DNA of 64,000 nt from JAHEAO01 sp041633555 (GTDB lineage: Bacteria; Pseudomonadota; Alphaproteobacteria; Rhodobacterales; Rhodobacteraceae): positions 16,422 to 80,421 of the forward strand of contig JBFKFZ010000010.1 of NCBI GenBank assembly GCA_041633555.1, written 5' to 3'. The notes under the pieces were generated by a model. That model worked only from the letters and a program-made list of their open reading frames with translations. It did not search any database and was not told the origin of the DNA. How positions within the stretch are numbered: position 1 is the stretch's first letter; each line of letters begins with the position of its first letter. Of the stretch, positions 1 to 8,538 are shown piece by piece. Made by a program: the position numbers and the translations under genes.

Positions 1-1
1 T

Positions 2-193
2 GAATCGCCCGAGTCGATGGCCCGTCTGAAATGGCAATCGAAGAAATCAGTGCTAACACTCTCCCTGACTGCGCATGGCGAAGATCTCTTCGGCGAAGTG
101 GCACAGGCCCGGTTCAATGGTCTGGCTGCAGCACTCGGGGCCGAAACTGCGATAAAGAAGATGCGGGTCCAGAGCCCGAGGGCCGCCCGCTGA
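2..193 (+). CDS. 3' end of an unrecognised gene (partial)
   Basis: An open frame enters from the left edge (second base) and runs 63 codons to a TGA at 191-193. The visible C-terminal part reads ESPESMARLKWQSKKSVLTL, continues with an alternating hydrophobic stretch, and ends in a basic tail (KKMRVQSPRAAR). I do not recognise the family. Support is only that the frame is open from the edge and its composition looks protein-like. The following 78 bases before the next gene (converging from the other strand) hold nothing I can identify. Confidence 0.4.
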   Translation, partial: ESPESMARLKWQSKKSVLTLSLTAHGEDLFGEVAQARFNGLAAALGAETAIKKMRVQSPRAAR

Positions 194-271
194 CATCGAC
201 TTCACCTCGGATCCAAGGGCATTGGATTGCAGAAATCTTTTGGGGTCAGACCCTCGGCTCCAACCAATAGG

Positions 272-586
272 TCAGAGTTCGACCTCGCCGTCGCTGTCGC
301 CGTCAAGATGCTCGGGGACAAGCGGCACCTTCCGGCGAATGATGATGTCGCCATTGGGCAGCACCTCGGGCGGGTGATAGGCGTTCAGATCATCGATCTT
401 GCTTTGTAGATCCTCGAGCGCAGGTGACAGTTCCTGCATCAGCCCCTCAAGCAACAATCGGGTGCCCTCCTGCAGAAGGCCCATTCCTTCGCTCATCTGA
501 TCGTCATCCGCCTCGGGCACGGTCTGTGCACCTGCGGGCAGGGCCGTCAGCGAAACCGAAAGAAGGAGGGCGGCCAGAATCTTCAT
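272..586 (-). CDS. small secreted protein of unknown function
   Basis: A 104-residue product. The start was moved from an upstream in-frame codon to the ATG at 586 because the residues from there (MKILAALLLSVSLTALPAGAQ) form a textbook Sec signal peptide with an Ala-x-Ala cleavage site near residue 20. The mature part is acidic and largely helical, with a Leu-rich stretch (RLLLEGLMQELSPALEDLQ) followed by a Pro-containing, charged tail. Similar Rhodobacterales proteins are, as I recall, often labelled AAA+ ATPase, but no Walker motif or nucleotide-binding signature is present and the protein is far too short. Periplasmic location is inferred. It lies 37 bp downstream of the EEP-family gene on the same strand and may be co-transcribed. 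Confidence 0.65.
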   Translation of the reverse strand: MKILAALLLSVSLTALPAGAQTVPEADDDQMSEGMGLLQEGTRLLLEGLMQELSPALEDLQSKIDDLNAYHPPEVLPNGDIIIRRKVPLVPEHLDGDSDGEVEL

Positions 587-623
587 GGGTTGAATATAGT
601 CGGCCGAGCCGCGGTTTGAAGGG

Positions 624-1649
624 TCAGAGATCAATATCGGTCGAAACCGGGAAGTGATCACTCGCCGTCAGCAAAGCGTCGCGCAATTCCAGTGTTTCGT
701 AGCAAACCGGATCATCGAAAGGATGCCAGATACGCCATTCCGGGCCCTTTTTCATCAACGAGTCCGAAACCATCACATAGTCGAGCAGCGCCTGAAGGTA
801 GCGTTTCTGATGCGCCAGGTAGAAGCGGGCCGTTGCCGGCATCGTGCCCACCCGGCGTGTCAGCGCCATGCGGGCATGGGGGTCGTGCAGGCAAGGGCAG
901 CCTTCTTCACCCATCACGATCTCGATGCCCGATTTGCCAAAGAGCTTCTCAAATTCGTCGAGCCCCGGACCGTCGTTGAAATCCCCAAGCACGATCAGGT
1001 CTTCATTGCGTTCGAGATGCTCTTCGACCCGACCGCGCAGCCATATGCATTGGGCAAGCTGCTTTCGCCGGTTCTGGATCGAGAGGCGGATGATCTCTTC
1101 CCGGCCTCGAGCGCCGTGCGGGGCCTTCGATTTCACGTGAACGCCGATAAGGCGCAGGTTGGCCCCGGCGCGCGTGGTGACGGCCGCCTCGAGCGGGGGC
1201 TTGGAGAAACTCACGATCTCGGGACGGGCATCGGTATCCAGGTCCCAGCGAAAAGCGCCGTCGAAACGCGGCGCGCCACGCTCACCTTTCTTGCCGGTCG
1301 GTTCGCCTTGCGGATCGTGGCGCGCCGTCATGGCATCGGGATCGTAGAGCAGCGCGATTTCCTGTTGGGTGCCATTGTCGAAGCCGATCAGCGCCTTGCG
1401 CGTTCTCAAGTCATAGGTCTCGGCAAAGCGCTCCAATGCGCGGGTGGTCGAGCGGCGGCCATTGTGATCGGGCGCCTCCACGATCATCACGGCATCGGCA
1501 TCGAGTGCTGTGAAGACGATGCCGAGGGCCGTCAGCTGCGCCTCTCGCGTGACCCCCTGACGCCCGGACCAGCCGTCGTCGGCCAGAAGCGACCCGTCAT
1601 CCGCGAAGAGATTGTTGAACCATTCGACATTGTACGTCGCAATTCGCAT
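624..1649 (-). CDS. endonuclease/exonuclease/phosphatase (EEP) family protein
   Basis: A 341-residue protein of the EEP (DNase I-like) superfamily. These are metal-dependent phosphodiesterases acting on nucleic acids, phosphoinositides or other phosphoesters. The expected motifs appear in order: ATYNVEWF at the N-terminus, EAPD (metal-binding Glu), GVHVKSK, VLGDFND (catalytic Asp-x-Asn), LDYVMVS and the C-terminal SDHFPV with the catalytic Asp-His. There is no signal peptide, so it should be cytoplasmic. Its ATG shares one base with the TGA of the DjlA-like gene upstream (TGATG at 1647-1651), so the two are probably translationally coupled. The substrate cannot be told from sequence; EEP enzymes range from DNases to lipid phosphatases. 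Confidence 0.88.
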   Translation of the reverse strand: MRIATYNVEWFNNLFADDGSLLADDGWSGRQGVTREAQLTALGIVFTALDADAVMIVEAPDHNGRRSTTRALERFAETYDLRTRKALIGFDNGTQQEIALLYDPDAMTARHDPQGEPTGKKGERGAPRFDGAFRWDLDTDARPEIVSFSKPPLEAAVTTRAGANLRLIGVHVKSKAPHGARGREEIIRLSIQNRRKQLAQCIWLRGRVEEHLERNEDLIVLGDFNDGPGLDEFEKLFGKSGIEIVMGEEGCPCLHDPHARMALTRRVGTMPATARFYLAHQKRYLQALLDYVMVSDSLMKKGPEWRIWHPFDDPVCYETLELRDALLTASDHFPVSTDIDL

Positions 1650-2329
1650 CAGCGCCCGGCCCGGTTGATCTGGTCCCAGGCATCATTGATCGCGATCAGG
1701 CGCCGTTCGGCAAGCTTGGTCGCTTCGACCGGCAAGCCTCTAGCAATGAACTTGTCGGGATGGTTGTCGTGCACCAGTTTCCGCCACGCCTTTCGAGCTT
1801 CGGCCACTGTCGCGTCGGGCGACAGGTTAAGGACGCTGTAAGGATCCGGAGCGGCATCTGGCACGAACCGGCTGCGCAACGCGCGAAACTCCCTGTCCTT
1901 CAGGCCAAAGATCTGGGCGACGCGTTCCAGAAAGGCATCTTCCTTGGGGTGATAGGCGCCGTCGGCAACCGCGATGTAGAACAAACCCTCCATCAGGTCA
2001 CAGAGAACGCCGTCGACACCGTCGAACATCCTGCGGATGCGCGACGCATATTCCTCGTATCCCGCGACATCCTGCCGGGCCATGTTGAAGACACGGGCGG
2101 CATTCTTCTCTTCGCTGCGCGGAATCGAAAAGACCGTGCGAAAGGCCGACACCTCGTCGCGGGTCACAAGCCCGTCCGCCTTGGCCATCTTTGCCCCCAG
2201 CGCGATCACCGCGATGGTGAAGGCGACAGACCGTTCCGGAGGGCTACGCAGGCGATCGAAGACCACTGCCAACGGCTGGCCGGCGGTCAGCGCGGCAAGA
2301 GCATCAGATATCCGGGTCCAGAGCGACAT
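1649..2329 (-). CDS. DjlA-like co-chaperone (TerB + J domain)
   Basis: A 226-residue protein with two domains. Residues about 30-150 are TerB-like helical sequence (AKADGLVTRDEV and VADGAYHPKED are the two acidic TerB repeats). Residues about 161-226 are a DnaJ J-domain with the invariant HPD at 190-192 (HDNHPDKF). J-domains stimulate the ATPase of DnaK, so this is a DnaK partner. Unlike E. coli DjlA it has no clear N-terminal membrane anchor, which suggests a soluble or peripheral protein. The start at 2329 has an AGAGGTG ribosome-binding site. Its stop overlaps the start of the EEP gene by one base, and the decayed acetyltransferase lies just upstream on the same strand. Confidence 0.88.
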   Translation of the reverse strand: MSLWTRISDALAALTAGQPLAVVFDRLRSPPERSVAFTIAVIALGAKMAKADGLVTRDEVSAFRTVFSIPRSEEKNAARVFNMARQDVAGYEEYASRIRRMFDGVDGVLCDLMEGLFYIAVADGAYHPKEDAFLERVAQIFGLKDREFRALRSRFVPDAAPDPYSVLNLSPDATVAEARKAWRKLVHDNHPDKFIARGLPVEATKLAERRLIAINDAWDQINRAGR

Positions 2330-2371
2330 GGCGCACCTCTTACCCGCTTCGCTTCCCGCTGTCAGGCCGGA

Positions 2372-2852
2372 TCACAGGAATTTCTGCATCAGATGCAGGT
2401 CCATCCAGCAGCCAAACTTGAACCCGACCTCCGGCAGGACGGCGACGGGCGCATATCCGAGAGCGGCGGGAAACGCGATCCCGAGCGGGTTCTCGGCGCT
2501 GACCCCGGCAATCATCGAATGCACGCCACCCTGCCGGGCATGATCCTCCAGCGCGGTCAGTAGGCCCCGGCCGATGCCGCGGCCATGCGCAGATGGCGCA
2601 AGGACAAGCGTATACTCCATCGTATACGCATAGCCGATGGCGGCACGAAACTGGCCGTAGAGGGCAAAACCCAGAACCCCTTGCCGTCGTCGGCCACCAG
2701 AAAGGCGTGGCCCGCCGATCCGCAATCATCAAGCCAATGTCACCGGCGGATTTCTCGGTGGAGTTGAAGGTGATCGCCGTCTCGCGAATGACCGGGTTCC
2801 AGATCGCGACGATGGCCGGGCCATCCGAGACGACGTCGGGTCTGATTTTCAT
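2372..2852 (-). pseudogene. GNAT acetyltransferase (phosphinothricin acetyltransferase-like), double frameshift
   Basis: Homology runs through all three minus-strand frames. The N-terminal piece (MKIRPDVVSDGPAIVAIWNP, then IRETAITFNSTEKS) is in the frame of the ATG at 2852. A short middle piece (AFLVADDGKG, about 2683-2712) is in a second frame. The C-terminal piece, including the acetyl-CoA-binding motif HGRGIGRGLL, is in a third frame ending at 2372. Two single-base deletions, one next to a run of Gs, would account for both breaks. Repaired, it would be about 160 residues, normal for the PAT/Bar-like GNAT family. The start overlaps the VOC gene's TGA (ATGA at 2849-2852), so it was once the distal gene of the mutase operon. 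Either a recent pseudogene or, less likely, two sequencing errors. Confidence 0.75.
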
Positions 2853-3472
2853 TGCAGAAGCCTTGTGCCGCCGTGCGTCTCAATCGTCGCGGCAAGCCGC
2901 TTGGCAGCGCCCTCTCGAATGTCGATGCGGCCGGTTTCGAGCATCGGGTCAAGGTTGCGGCGCAGCTCCTCAGCCGCCGGATGCTTCACTTCGAAGCGCT
3001 GCAAACGGCAGCCCCGGTCGGTCAGAGCGTCTGCCGGATGCATATTGCCCTGCCACTCGATCAGGGCCGGATAGGCACCGTCAAACGGCAACCTGCCGTC
3101 ATCGGGCACGACCATCTGCCAGCGCAGGTCGCCACGTGCGGCGGGGATCGGGTGGCCAATGCCGGCAGGTGCCAGCGCCAGTGCCTGTGCGAGATCTTTG
3201 GTGCGGCAGATCCAGTTTGTCAGGCGCGGCGGCCCCGAGAAGCGATCCATGTCGAACCAGCGCGGCCGGTCTGGCGGAGGAGCGTCGAGATTGATCGCGA
3301 TCACTTCCAGATAGAGATCGAGTCCAAGCGAGAGAAGCCGGTTGTGGGTTCCCATGAACGCATGGTCTCCGCCCGGATCAAGCGGGATGCCCAGCAGATC
3401 CTCAACGAAAGCCACGCCCTCGGCGAGAGTCTCTGCGCAAACCGCCAGATGATCGAGTTGCAACAGGGACAC
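2849..3472 (-). CDS. VOC (glyoxalase-like) family protein
   Basis: A 207-residue protein opening with the VOC signature LLQLDHLAVCAETLAEGVAF and a second half-motif (LYLEVIAINLDAP), consistent with the glyoxalase_3-type branch of the vicinal oxygen chelate superfamily. Two GTG codons are candidate starts. I chose 3472 because it is preceded by a GAGGG element at good spacing and avoids running into the mutase gene; the longer form would begin at 3505. It lies directly downstream of methylmalonyl-CoA mutase and overlaps the next gene by four bases (ATGA). It is tempting to call it methylmalonyl-CoA epimerase, also a VOC protein, but the length (epimerase is about 135 residues) and sequence do not fit. 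Substrate unknown. Confidence 0.8.
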   Translation of the reverse strand: MSLLQLDHLAVCAETLAEGVAFVEDLLGIPLDPGGDHAFMGTHNRLLSLGLDLYLEVIAINLDAPPPDRPRWFDMDRFSGPPRLTNWICRTKDLAQALALAPAGIGHPIPAARGDLRWQMVVPDDGRLPFDGAYPALIEWQGNMHPADALTDRGCRLQRFEVKHPAAEELRRNLDPMLETGRIDIREGAAKRLAATIETHGGTRLLQ

Positions 3473-3485
3473 GGGGGCGATGCCC

Positions 3486-5618
3486 TCAGGCCGCCTGCGC
3501 GCCACGCACCAGCTTCAATATGTCCTTTGCCGCCTCGGGGATGTTGGTCCCAGGCCCGAAGATCGCCTTGACCCCGGATTTGTAGAGGAAGTCATAGTCC
3601 TGCTGCGGAATGACGCCGCCGCAGATCACGATGATGTCTTCTGCGCCCTGCGCTTTCAGCGCTTCGACCAGTTTCGGCGCGAGGGTCTTGTGACCCGCCG
3701 CCTGACTAGAAATCCCGACAATATGCACGTCATTGTCGATCGCGTCCTGTGCGGCTTCCTCCGGCGTCTGAAAGAGCGGGCCGACATCGACATCGAATCC
3801 GATATCGGCAAAGGCGGTTGCGATCACCTTGGCGCCGCGGTCATGGCCGTCCTGCCCCATCTTCACAACTAGCATCCTTGGCCGGCGCCCCTCCTCCTCG
3901 GCGAATATCTCGACGTCGCGCTGGATGGCGGCAAAGCCCTCGTCGCCTTCGTATGCCGCGCCGTAGACGCCCGCGAGCGTCTTCACCTCGGCCCGATGCC
4001 GTCCGAATGCCTTTTCCATCGCCATCGAAATCTCTCCTACCGTAGCGCGCGCGCGCGCTGACTCAATTGCCAGTTCCAGAAGGTTGCCCTGCCCAGATGT
4101 CGCTGCATTTTCGAGCGCTGCCAACGTTCCGTCGCAGGCTCCTTGATCGCGGCTTGCGCGGATCTTTTCCAGCCGGGCGACCTGCGCGGCACGCACGGCG
4201 GAATTATCGATGTCGCGCACATCGATCGGGTCTTCCTTGGCAAGGCGGAACCTGTTGACGCCGACGATCACCTCGTCGCCCCGGTCGACCGCAGCCTGCC
4301 GCCGTGCCGCGGCTTCCTCGATCCGCAGTTTCGGCATGCCCGAGGCGACCGCTTTCGTCATTCCGCCCATCTCGTCGACTTCCTCGATCAGCTTCCAGGC
4401 CGCGTCAGCAAGATCGGCTGTCAGCTTCTCGACGTAGTAGGAACCCGCCAGCGGGTCGACAACGCGGGTCACGCCGGTCTCGTTCTGCAGTATTAGCTGC
4501 GTGTTTCGGGCGATGCGTGAAGAGAATTCAGTTGGTAAACCAATGGCTTCGTCGAAAGAGTTCGTGTGCAGCGACTGGGTGCCGCCCAGCACCGCGCTCA
4601 TCGCCTCATAGGCAGTGCGGACGATGTTGTTGTAGGGGTCCTGTTCCTGCAACGACACACCAGAGGTCTGGCAATGGGTGCGCAGCATCAGGCTTCCGGG
4701 TTTCTTCGGGCTGAACTCGGTCATGATCCGATGCCACAGGAACCGTGCAGCGCGCAGCTTAGCGGCCTCCATGAAGAAGTTCATGCCGATCGCGAAGAAG
4801 AACGAAAGCCGCCCGGCAAAGGCATCGACATCCATGCCGCGCTCGACCGCCGCCTTCACATATTCCTTGCCGTCCGCCAGCGTGAATGCCAGCTCCTGGA
4901 CAAGGTTCGCCCCGGCTTCCTGCATATGGTAGCCAGAGATCGAGATAGAGTTGAAACGGGGCATGTTTCTTGATGTGTATTCAATGATATCCGAGACGAT
5001 CCTCATGCTCGGTTCGGGCGGGTAGATATAGGTATTGCGGACCATGAACTCCTTCAGGATGTCATTCTGAATGGTGCCTGAAAGCGCAGCATGTTTGACC
5101 CCCTGTTCCTCGCCCGCCACGATGAAGCTGGCCAGAACCGGGATCACCGCGCCATTCATCGTCATCGAGACAGAGACCTCGCTCAAGGGAATACCGTCGA
5201 ACAGAATCTTCATGTCCTCGACCGAGTCGATCGCCACCCCGGCCTTGCCGACATCGCCGACCACCCGTTCGTGATCGCTGTCATAGCCGCGATGGGTGGC
5301 CAGATCGAAGGCGACCGACACGCCCTGCTGCCCGGCGGCCAGCGCCTTGCGGTAGAAGGTGTTCGACTCCTCGGCCGTGGAAAAGCCCGCATATTGGCGG
5401 ATCGTCCAGGGCCGCCCGGTATACATTGTCGCCCGCGGGCCCCGGGTGAACGGGGCGCTGCCGGGCAGGCTGCCTGTATGGGCCAGCCCGTCGGCATCCT
5501 GAGCGTCATAGACCGGCTGAACCCTGATGCCTTCGGGCGTCTGCCAGACCAGCTCCTCCGGCGACCGTCCGCGAAGCTCTTTTTCCGCCAGTTTCTTCCA
5601 TTCGGTCTTGTCGGTCAT
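3486..5618 (-). CDS. scpA: methylmalonyl-CoA mutase
   Basis: A 710-residue single-chain adenosylcobalamin enzyme that interconverts (R)-methylmalonyl-CoA and succinyl-CoA, the last step of propionyl-CoA assimilation. The N-terminal two thirds is the substrate-binding barrel (TRGPRATMYTGRPWTIRQYA, RTHCQTSGVSL, GGTQSLHTNSFDEA). The C-terminal part is the B12-binding domain with DGHDRG at 590-595, whose His is the lower cobalt ligand, plus the GG of ICGGVIP. Length matches the usual about 710-720 residues. The ATG at 5618 has a GAAGAGG ribosome-binding site. It is separated from pccA by the convergent DUF4174 gene, so it has its own promoter region, and it is followed by the VOC gene. No epimerase gene is in the window. 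Confidence 0.97.
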   Translation of the reverse strand: MTDKTEWKKLAEKELRGRSPEELVWQTPEGIRVQPVYDAQDADGLAHTGSLPGSAPFTRGPRATMYTGRPWTIRQYAGFSTAEESNTFYRKALAAGQQGVSVAFDLATHRGYDSDHERVVGDVGKAGVAIDSVEDMKILFDGIPLSEVSVSMTMNGAVIPVLASFIVAGEEQGVKHAALSGTIQNDILKEFMVRNTYIYPPEPSMRIVSDIIEYTSRNMPRFNSISISGYHMQEAGANLVQELAFTLADGKEYVKAAVERGMDVDAFAGRLSFFFAIGMNFFMEAAKLRAARFLWHRIMTEFSPKKPGSLMLRTHCQTSGVSLQEQDPYNNIVRTAYEAMSAVLGGTQSLHTNSFDEAIGLPTEFSSRIARNTQLILQNETGVTRVVDPLAGSYYVEKLTADLADAAWKLIEEVDEMGGMTKAVASGMPKLRIEEAAARRQAAVDRGDEVIVGVNRFRLAKEDPIDVRDIDNSAVRAAQVARLEKIRASRDQGACDGTLAALENAATSGQGNLLELAIESARARATVGEISMAMEKAFGRHRAEVKTLAGVYGAAYEGDEGFAAIQRDVEIFAEEEGRRPRMLVVKMGQDGHDRGAKVIATAFADIGFDVDVGPLFQTPEEAAQDAIDNDVHIVGISSQAAGHKTLAPKLVEALKAQGAEDIIVICGGVIPQQDYDFLYKSGVKAIFGPGTNIPEAAKDILKLVRGAQAA

Positions 5619-5744
5619 GGTAGCCTCTTCTTCCCGCCCGGTCCGCTGCCAGACGACGTTGACATAAAGGTGCGGTATTCAGGCTTGCCGCCGGGCTTCG
5701 CATTTTGCACCCTCGGACCTATATCAGGAGCGAAGGGGACGAGA

Positions 5745-6200
5745 ATGAAGCGGTTTCTGATAGTTGGGCTGATCGCCCTGACGGGTATTCCGGCGCTCGC
5801 CCAAGAGGCGGATGCGGTGGCGGAATCCGGGGTAATGCTGGAGATCCGGAACGCAGCCGACGTTTCGCTGTTGGACTTCATCTGGCTGAACCGGCTGATT
5901 GTGGTCTTCGCCGACACGGATCGGGATCCGGCCTTCCAGCGCCAGATGGAACTGCTTGCCGAGCGGCCCGGCCCGCTTCTGGAACGCGATGTCGTCGTGG
6001 TGACCGACACCAATCCCGCAGACGCTTCAGAAATCCGCCAGAAACTGCGGCCACGAGGTTTCTCGTTTGTTTTCATAGACAAAGACGGCGTCGTTAAACT
6101 GCGAAAACCGGCCCCGTGGGACGTGCGGGAAATCTCGCGCTCGATCGACAAGACGGATCTGCGGCAGCAGGAACTGCGCGATGCCAGAGAGGCGGGCTGA
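5745..6200 (+). CDS. DUF4174 domain secreted protein
   Basis: A 151-residue protein. A signal peptide (MKRFLIVGLIALTGIPALAQ) precedes a domain that matches DUF4174 by pattern: DFIWLNRLIVVFADT, PAFQRQMELL, the FSFVFIDKDG strand and a KLRKPAPWDVREI segment near the C-terminus. The fold resembles a thioredoxin-like domain without a CxxC pair, so a redox role is not supported. I chose the ATG at 5745 because the hydrophobic leader begins there and AAGGGGA lies upstream; a much longer in-frame extension is antisense to the mutase. It sits alone on the plus strand between scpA and pccA, and its stop lies 4 bases from the end of pccA. Function unknown; probably periplasmic. Confidence 0.8.
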   Translation: MKRFLIVGLIALTGIPALAQEADAVAESGVMLEIRNAADVSLLDFIWLNRLIVVFADTDRDPAFQRQMELLAERPGPLLERDVVVVTDTNPADASEIRQKLRPRGFSFVFIDKDGVVKLRKPAPWDVREISRSIDKTDLRQQELRDAREAG

Positions 6201-6204
6201 GAGG

Positions 6205-8205
6205 TCATTCGAATTCCATGATCACTTCGTCAACGGCCAGGCTGTCGCCCGGACCGGCGTTGATCTTGCTGACGACCGATTTGCGCTCGGCTCGCAGGAT
6301 GTTCTCCATCTTCATCGCTTCGACGGTGCATAGGGCCTGACCTTCCTGCACTTCCTGTCCGACCTCGACGTCGATCTTCACGATCAGTCCGGGCATCGGG
6401 CAGAGCAGCATTTTCGACGTATCGGGCGCCAGTTTTTCCGGCATGAGGGCCGCGAGTTCGGACTGGCGGGGGGTGCGCACATAGACCTTCATGTCGGCGC
6501 CGCGCAGTCGCAGACGGAAGCCATTCGGCAACTTGCCGACCTTCATGACCAGAGGGGTGCCGTCGACGCTGAGCAGCGACAGACTGTCACCCGGCGCCCA
6601 TTCGCTTTCAATCCTGCGCTTGCTGCCGTCCTCGAATGTCACAGTCGCCCCAAGCTTGTCGGCCTCGATCGTGACAGGCCATTGCTGTCCCTGCACCTCG
6701 ACGACCCAGTCCGAGCCCACCTTTCTTTCATGGTTGTCCATCCGGCCCGAAACGCGGGTGCGGCGGATCTCGGTCACCCGGTACATCGCGGCGGCGGCGG
6801 CGACCACGCGGCGGACCTGCTCTTCAGGCAAGGTAACGCCAGAAAATCCGTCGGGATATTCCTCGGCGATGAATGCCGTCGTGATGTTGCCCGAGATGAA
6901 GCGCGGATGGTCCATCACGGCCGACAGGAACGGCAGGTTGTGACCGATCCCCTCGATCTCGAAACTGTCCAGCGCAACACGCATGTTCTCGATCGCATCT
7001 TCGCGCTTCGGACCCCAAGTGCAGAGCTTGGCGATCATCGGGTCGTAATACATGCTGATTTCGCCGCCCTCGTAGACGCCGGTATCATTGCGGACGACAT
7101 GGCTGTTCTTTTCGACCTCGGCGGGCGGACGGTATTGGGACAGGCGCCCGATCGAGGGCAGGAAGCCCCTGTATGGGTCTTCGGCATAAAGGCGGGATTC
7201 GATGGCCCAACCATTCAGCTTCACGTCTTTCTGCGCGATCGTCAGCTTTTCGCCATTGGCGACCCGTATCATCTGCTCGACCAGATCGACGTCGGTGATG
7301 AGCTCGGTCACGGGGTGTTCGACCTGAAGCCGGGTGTTCATTTCCAGGAAATAGAAATTCCGCTCTCCATCGACGATGAATTCGACAGTGCCGGCACTGG
7401 TGTAGCCGACCGCCTGCGCCAGCGCGACGGCCTGTTCGCCCATCGCCTTGCGGGTGGATTCATCGAGGAACGGGCTTGGCGCTTCCTCGATGACCTTTTG
7501 GTTACGGCGCTGGATCGAGCATTCGCGTTCGCCCAGATAGATTGCGTTGCCGTGCTGGTCGGCGAGGACCTGGATCTCGATATGGCGCGGCTGTGTCACG
7601 AATTTCTCGATGAAGATGCGGTCGTCGCCGAAACTGCTGGCGGCCTCGTTCTTGGAGCTCTGGAAACCCTCGCGTGCCTCGGCATCGTTCCAGGCGATCC
7701 GCATCCCCTTGCCGCCGCCGCCCGCGCTGGCCTTGATCATCACCGGATAGCCGATCTCGTTCGAGATCTTCACCGCTTCGTCGGCATCAGCGATCAGCCC
7801 CATGTAACCGGGGACGGTCGAGACATTGGCCTCTGCCGCAATCTTCTTCGAAGTGATCTTGTCGCCCATAGCCTCGATCGCTTTCTTCGGCGGGCCGATG
7901 AACGCGACGCCAGCCTTTTCAAGCGCCTCGGCGAATTTCGAGTTCTCGGACAGGAAGCCGTAGCCGGGATGCACGGCCTCGGCCCCGGTCTGGCGGACTG
8001 CGTCCATGACCTTGTCGATGACGATGTAAGACTGGTTGGCCGGGGACGGGCCGATATGTACGGCTTCGTCGGCCATCTGGACGTGCAGCGCGTTCCGGTC
8101 GGCGTCCGAATAGATCGCCACAGTTACAATGCCCATCTTGCGCGCGGTCTTGATGACCCGGCAGGCGATCTCGCCGCGGTTGGCTATCAGGATCTTCTTG
8201 AACAT
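6205..8205 (-). CDS. pccA: propionyl-CoA carboxylase alpha subunit (biotin carboxylase/BCCP)
   Basis: A 666-residue biotin-dependent carboxylase subunit. The N-terminal biotin carboxylase (MFKKILIANRGEIACRVIKT; ATP-grasp region with KASAGGGGKGMR and RECSIQRRNQK) carboxylates biotin with ATP and bicarbonate. A linking BT domain follows, then the biotin carboxyl carrier domain with VEAMKMENI, whose Lys at about 632 carries biotin. With PccB it makes methylmalonyl-CoA from propionyl-CoA. The start is set at 8205, where the conserved N-terminus begins behind GAGGGGACG; the 14 upstream in-frame residues are not family-like. A strong terminator lies just upstream on the same strand, so pccA appears to be transcribed separately from pccB. 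Confidence 0.96.
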   Translation of the reverse strand: MFKKILIANRGEIACRVIKTARKMGIVTVAIYSDADRNALHVQMADEAVHIGPSPANQSYIVIDKVMDAVRQTGAEAVHPGYGFLSENSKFAEALEKAGVAFIGPPKKAIEAMGDKITSKKIAAEANVSTVPGYMGLIADADEAVKISNEIGYPVMIKASAGGGGKGMRIAWNDAEAREGFQSSKNEAASSFGDDRIFIEKFVTQPRHIEIQVLADQHGNAIYLGERECSIQRRNQKVIEEAPSPFLDESTRKAMGEQAVALAQAVGYTSAGTVEFIVDGERNFYFLEMNTRLQVEHPVTELITDVDLVEQMIRVANGEKLTIAQKDVKLNGWAIESRLYAEDPYRGFLPSIGRLSQYRPPAEVEKNSHVVRNDTGVYEGGEISMYYDPMIAKLCTWGPKREDAIENMRVALDSFEIEGIGHNLPFLSAVMDHPRFISGNITTAFIAEEYPDGFSGVTLPEEQVRRVVAAAAAMYRVTEIRRTRVSGRMDNHERKVGSDWVVEVQGQQWPVTIEADKLGATVTFEDGSKRRIESEWAPGDSLSLLSVDGTPLVMKVGKLPNGFRLRLRGADMKVYVRTPRQSELAALMPEKLAPDTSKMLLCPMPGLIVKIDVEVGQEVQEGQALCTVEAMKMENILRAERKSVVSKINAGPGDSLAVDEVIMEFE

Positions 8206-8258
8206 TCGCCGTCCCCTCAGGTTGATCGTGCGGTCGTGGCGCCGCATGTTGGCAAAAC

Positions 8259-8292
8259 GAAAAAGACCACCGAGGCTCCTGCCCCGATGGCC
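8259..8292 (-). terminator. Rho-independent terminator after the Gly-zipper lipoprotein gene
   Basis: Read on the minus strand, a 12-bp stem (GGCCATCGGGGC pairing with GCCTCGGTGGTC, counting G-U pairs) with a 4-base loop is followed at once by TTTTTC. It lies 46 bp downstream of the lipoprotein stop and 54 bp before the pccA start. Confidence 0.8.
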
Positions 8293-8337
8293 TTTTCCCG
8301 ATTTCCGAAACGCGCGGTGAAGCGCGCCGGATAACTC

Positions 8338-8538
8338 TTAGTTACAGATACCGACGTCGTCGCAGAACACGCCCGCGCCGCCGCCGATGACAGCACCGAC
8401 AGCAGCGTTGCCGCCCAGTGCGTCAGCTGCGATGGCGCCGCCTGCGGCGCCCGCAAGTCCGCGTTCCGTGTCGGTTTCCAGGCAGGCGGTAAGCCCAACC
8501 ATAGCGACAACGGCGATAACCCAGGTCTTCTTGAACAT
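8338..8538 (-). CDS. small Gly-zipper lipoprotein
   Basis: A 66-residue protein with a lipoprotein signal (MFKKTWVIAVVAMVGLTAC; lipobox LTAC, lipidated Cys at 19), then a Gly/Ala-rich segment (GLAGAAGGAIAADALGG, GAVIGGGAGV) of the kind seen in glycine-zipper outer-membrane or 17-kDa-antigen-like lipoproteins, and a short tail with two Cys. The start at 8538 gives the signal peptide and has a GAGGGAAGG element nine bases upstream. A terminator follows. Function unknown; anchoring in the outer membrane is inferred. It lies between pccB and pccA but is separated from each by a terminator, so it is not obviously part of the pathway. Confidence 0.78.
   Translation of the reverse strand: MFKKTWVIAVVAMVGLTACLETDTERGLAGAAGGAIAADALGGNAAVGAVIGGGAGVFCDDVGICN

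Noticed and set aside
272..586. AAA+ ATPase label used for similar small proteins
   Set aside because: The protein has a signal peptide and about 85 mature residues with no Walker A, Walker B or sensor motif.
2849..3472. VOC protein as methylmalonyl-CoA epimerase
   Set aside because: It is about 70 residues too long and lacks the epimerase pattern; only the fold class and the neighbourhood match.
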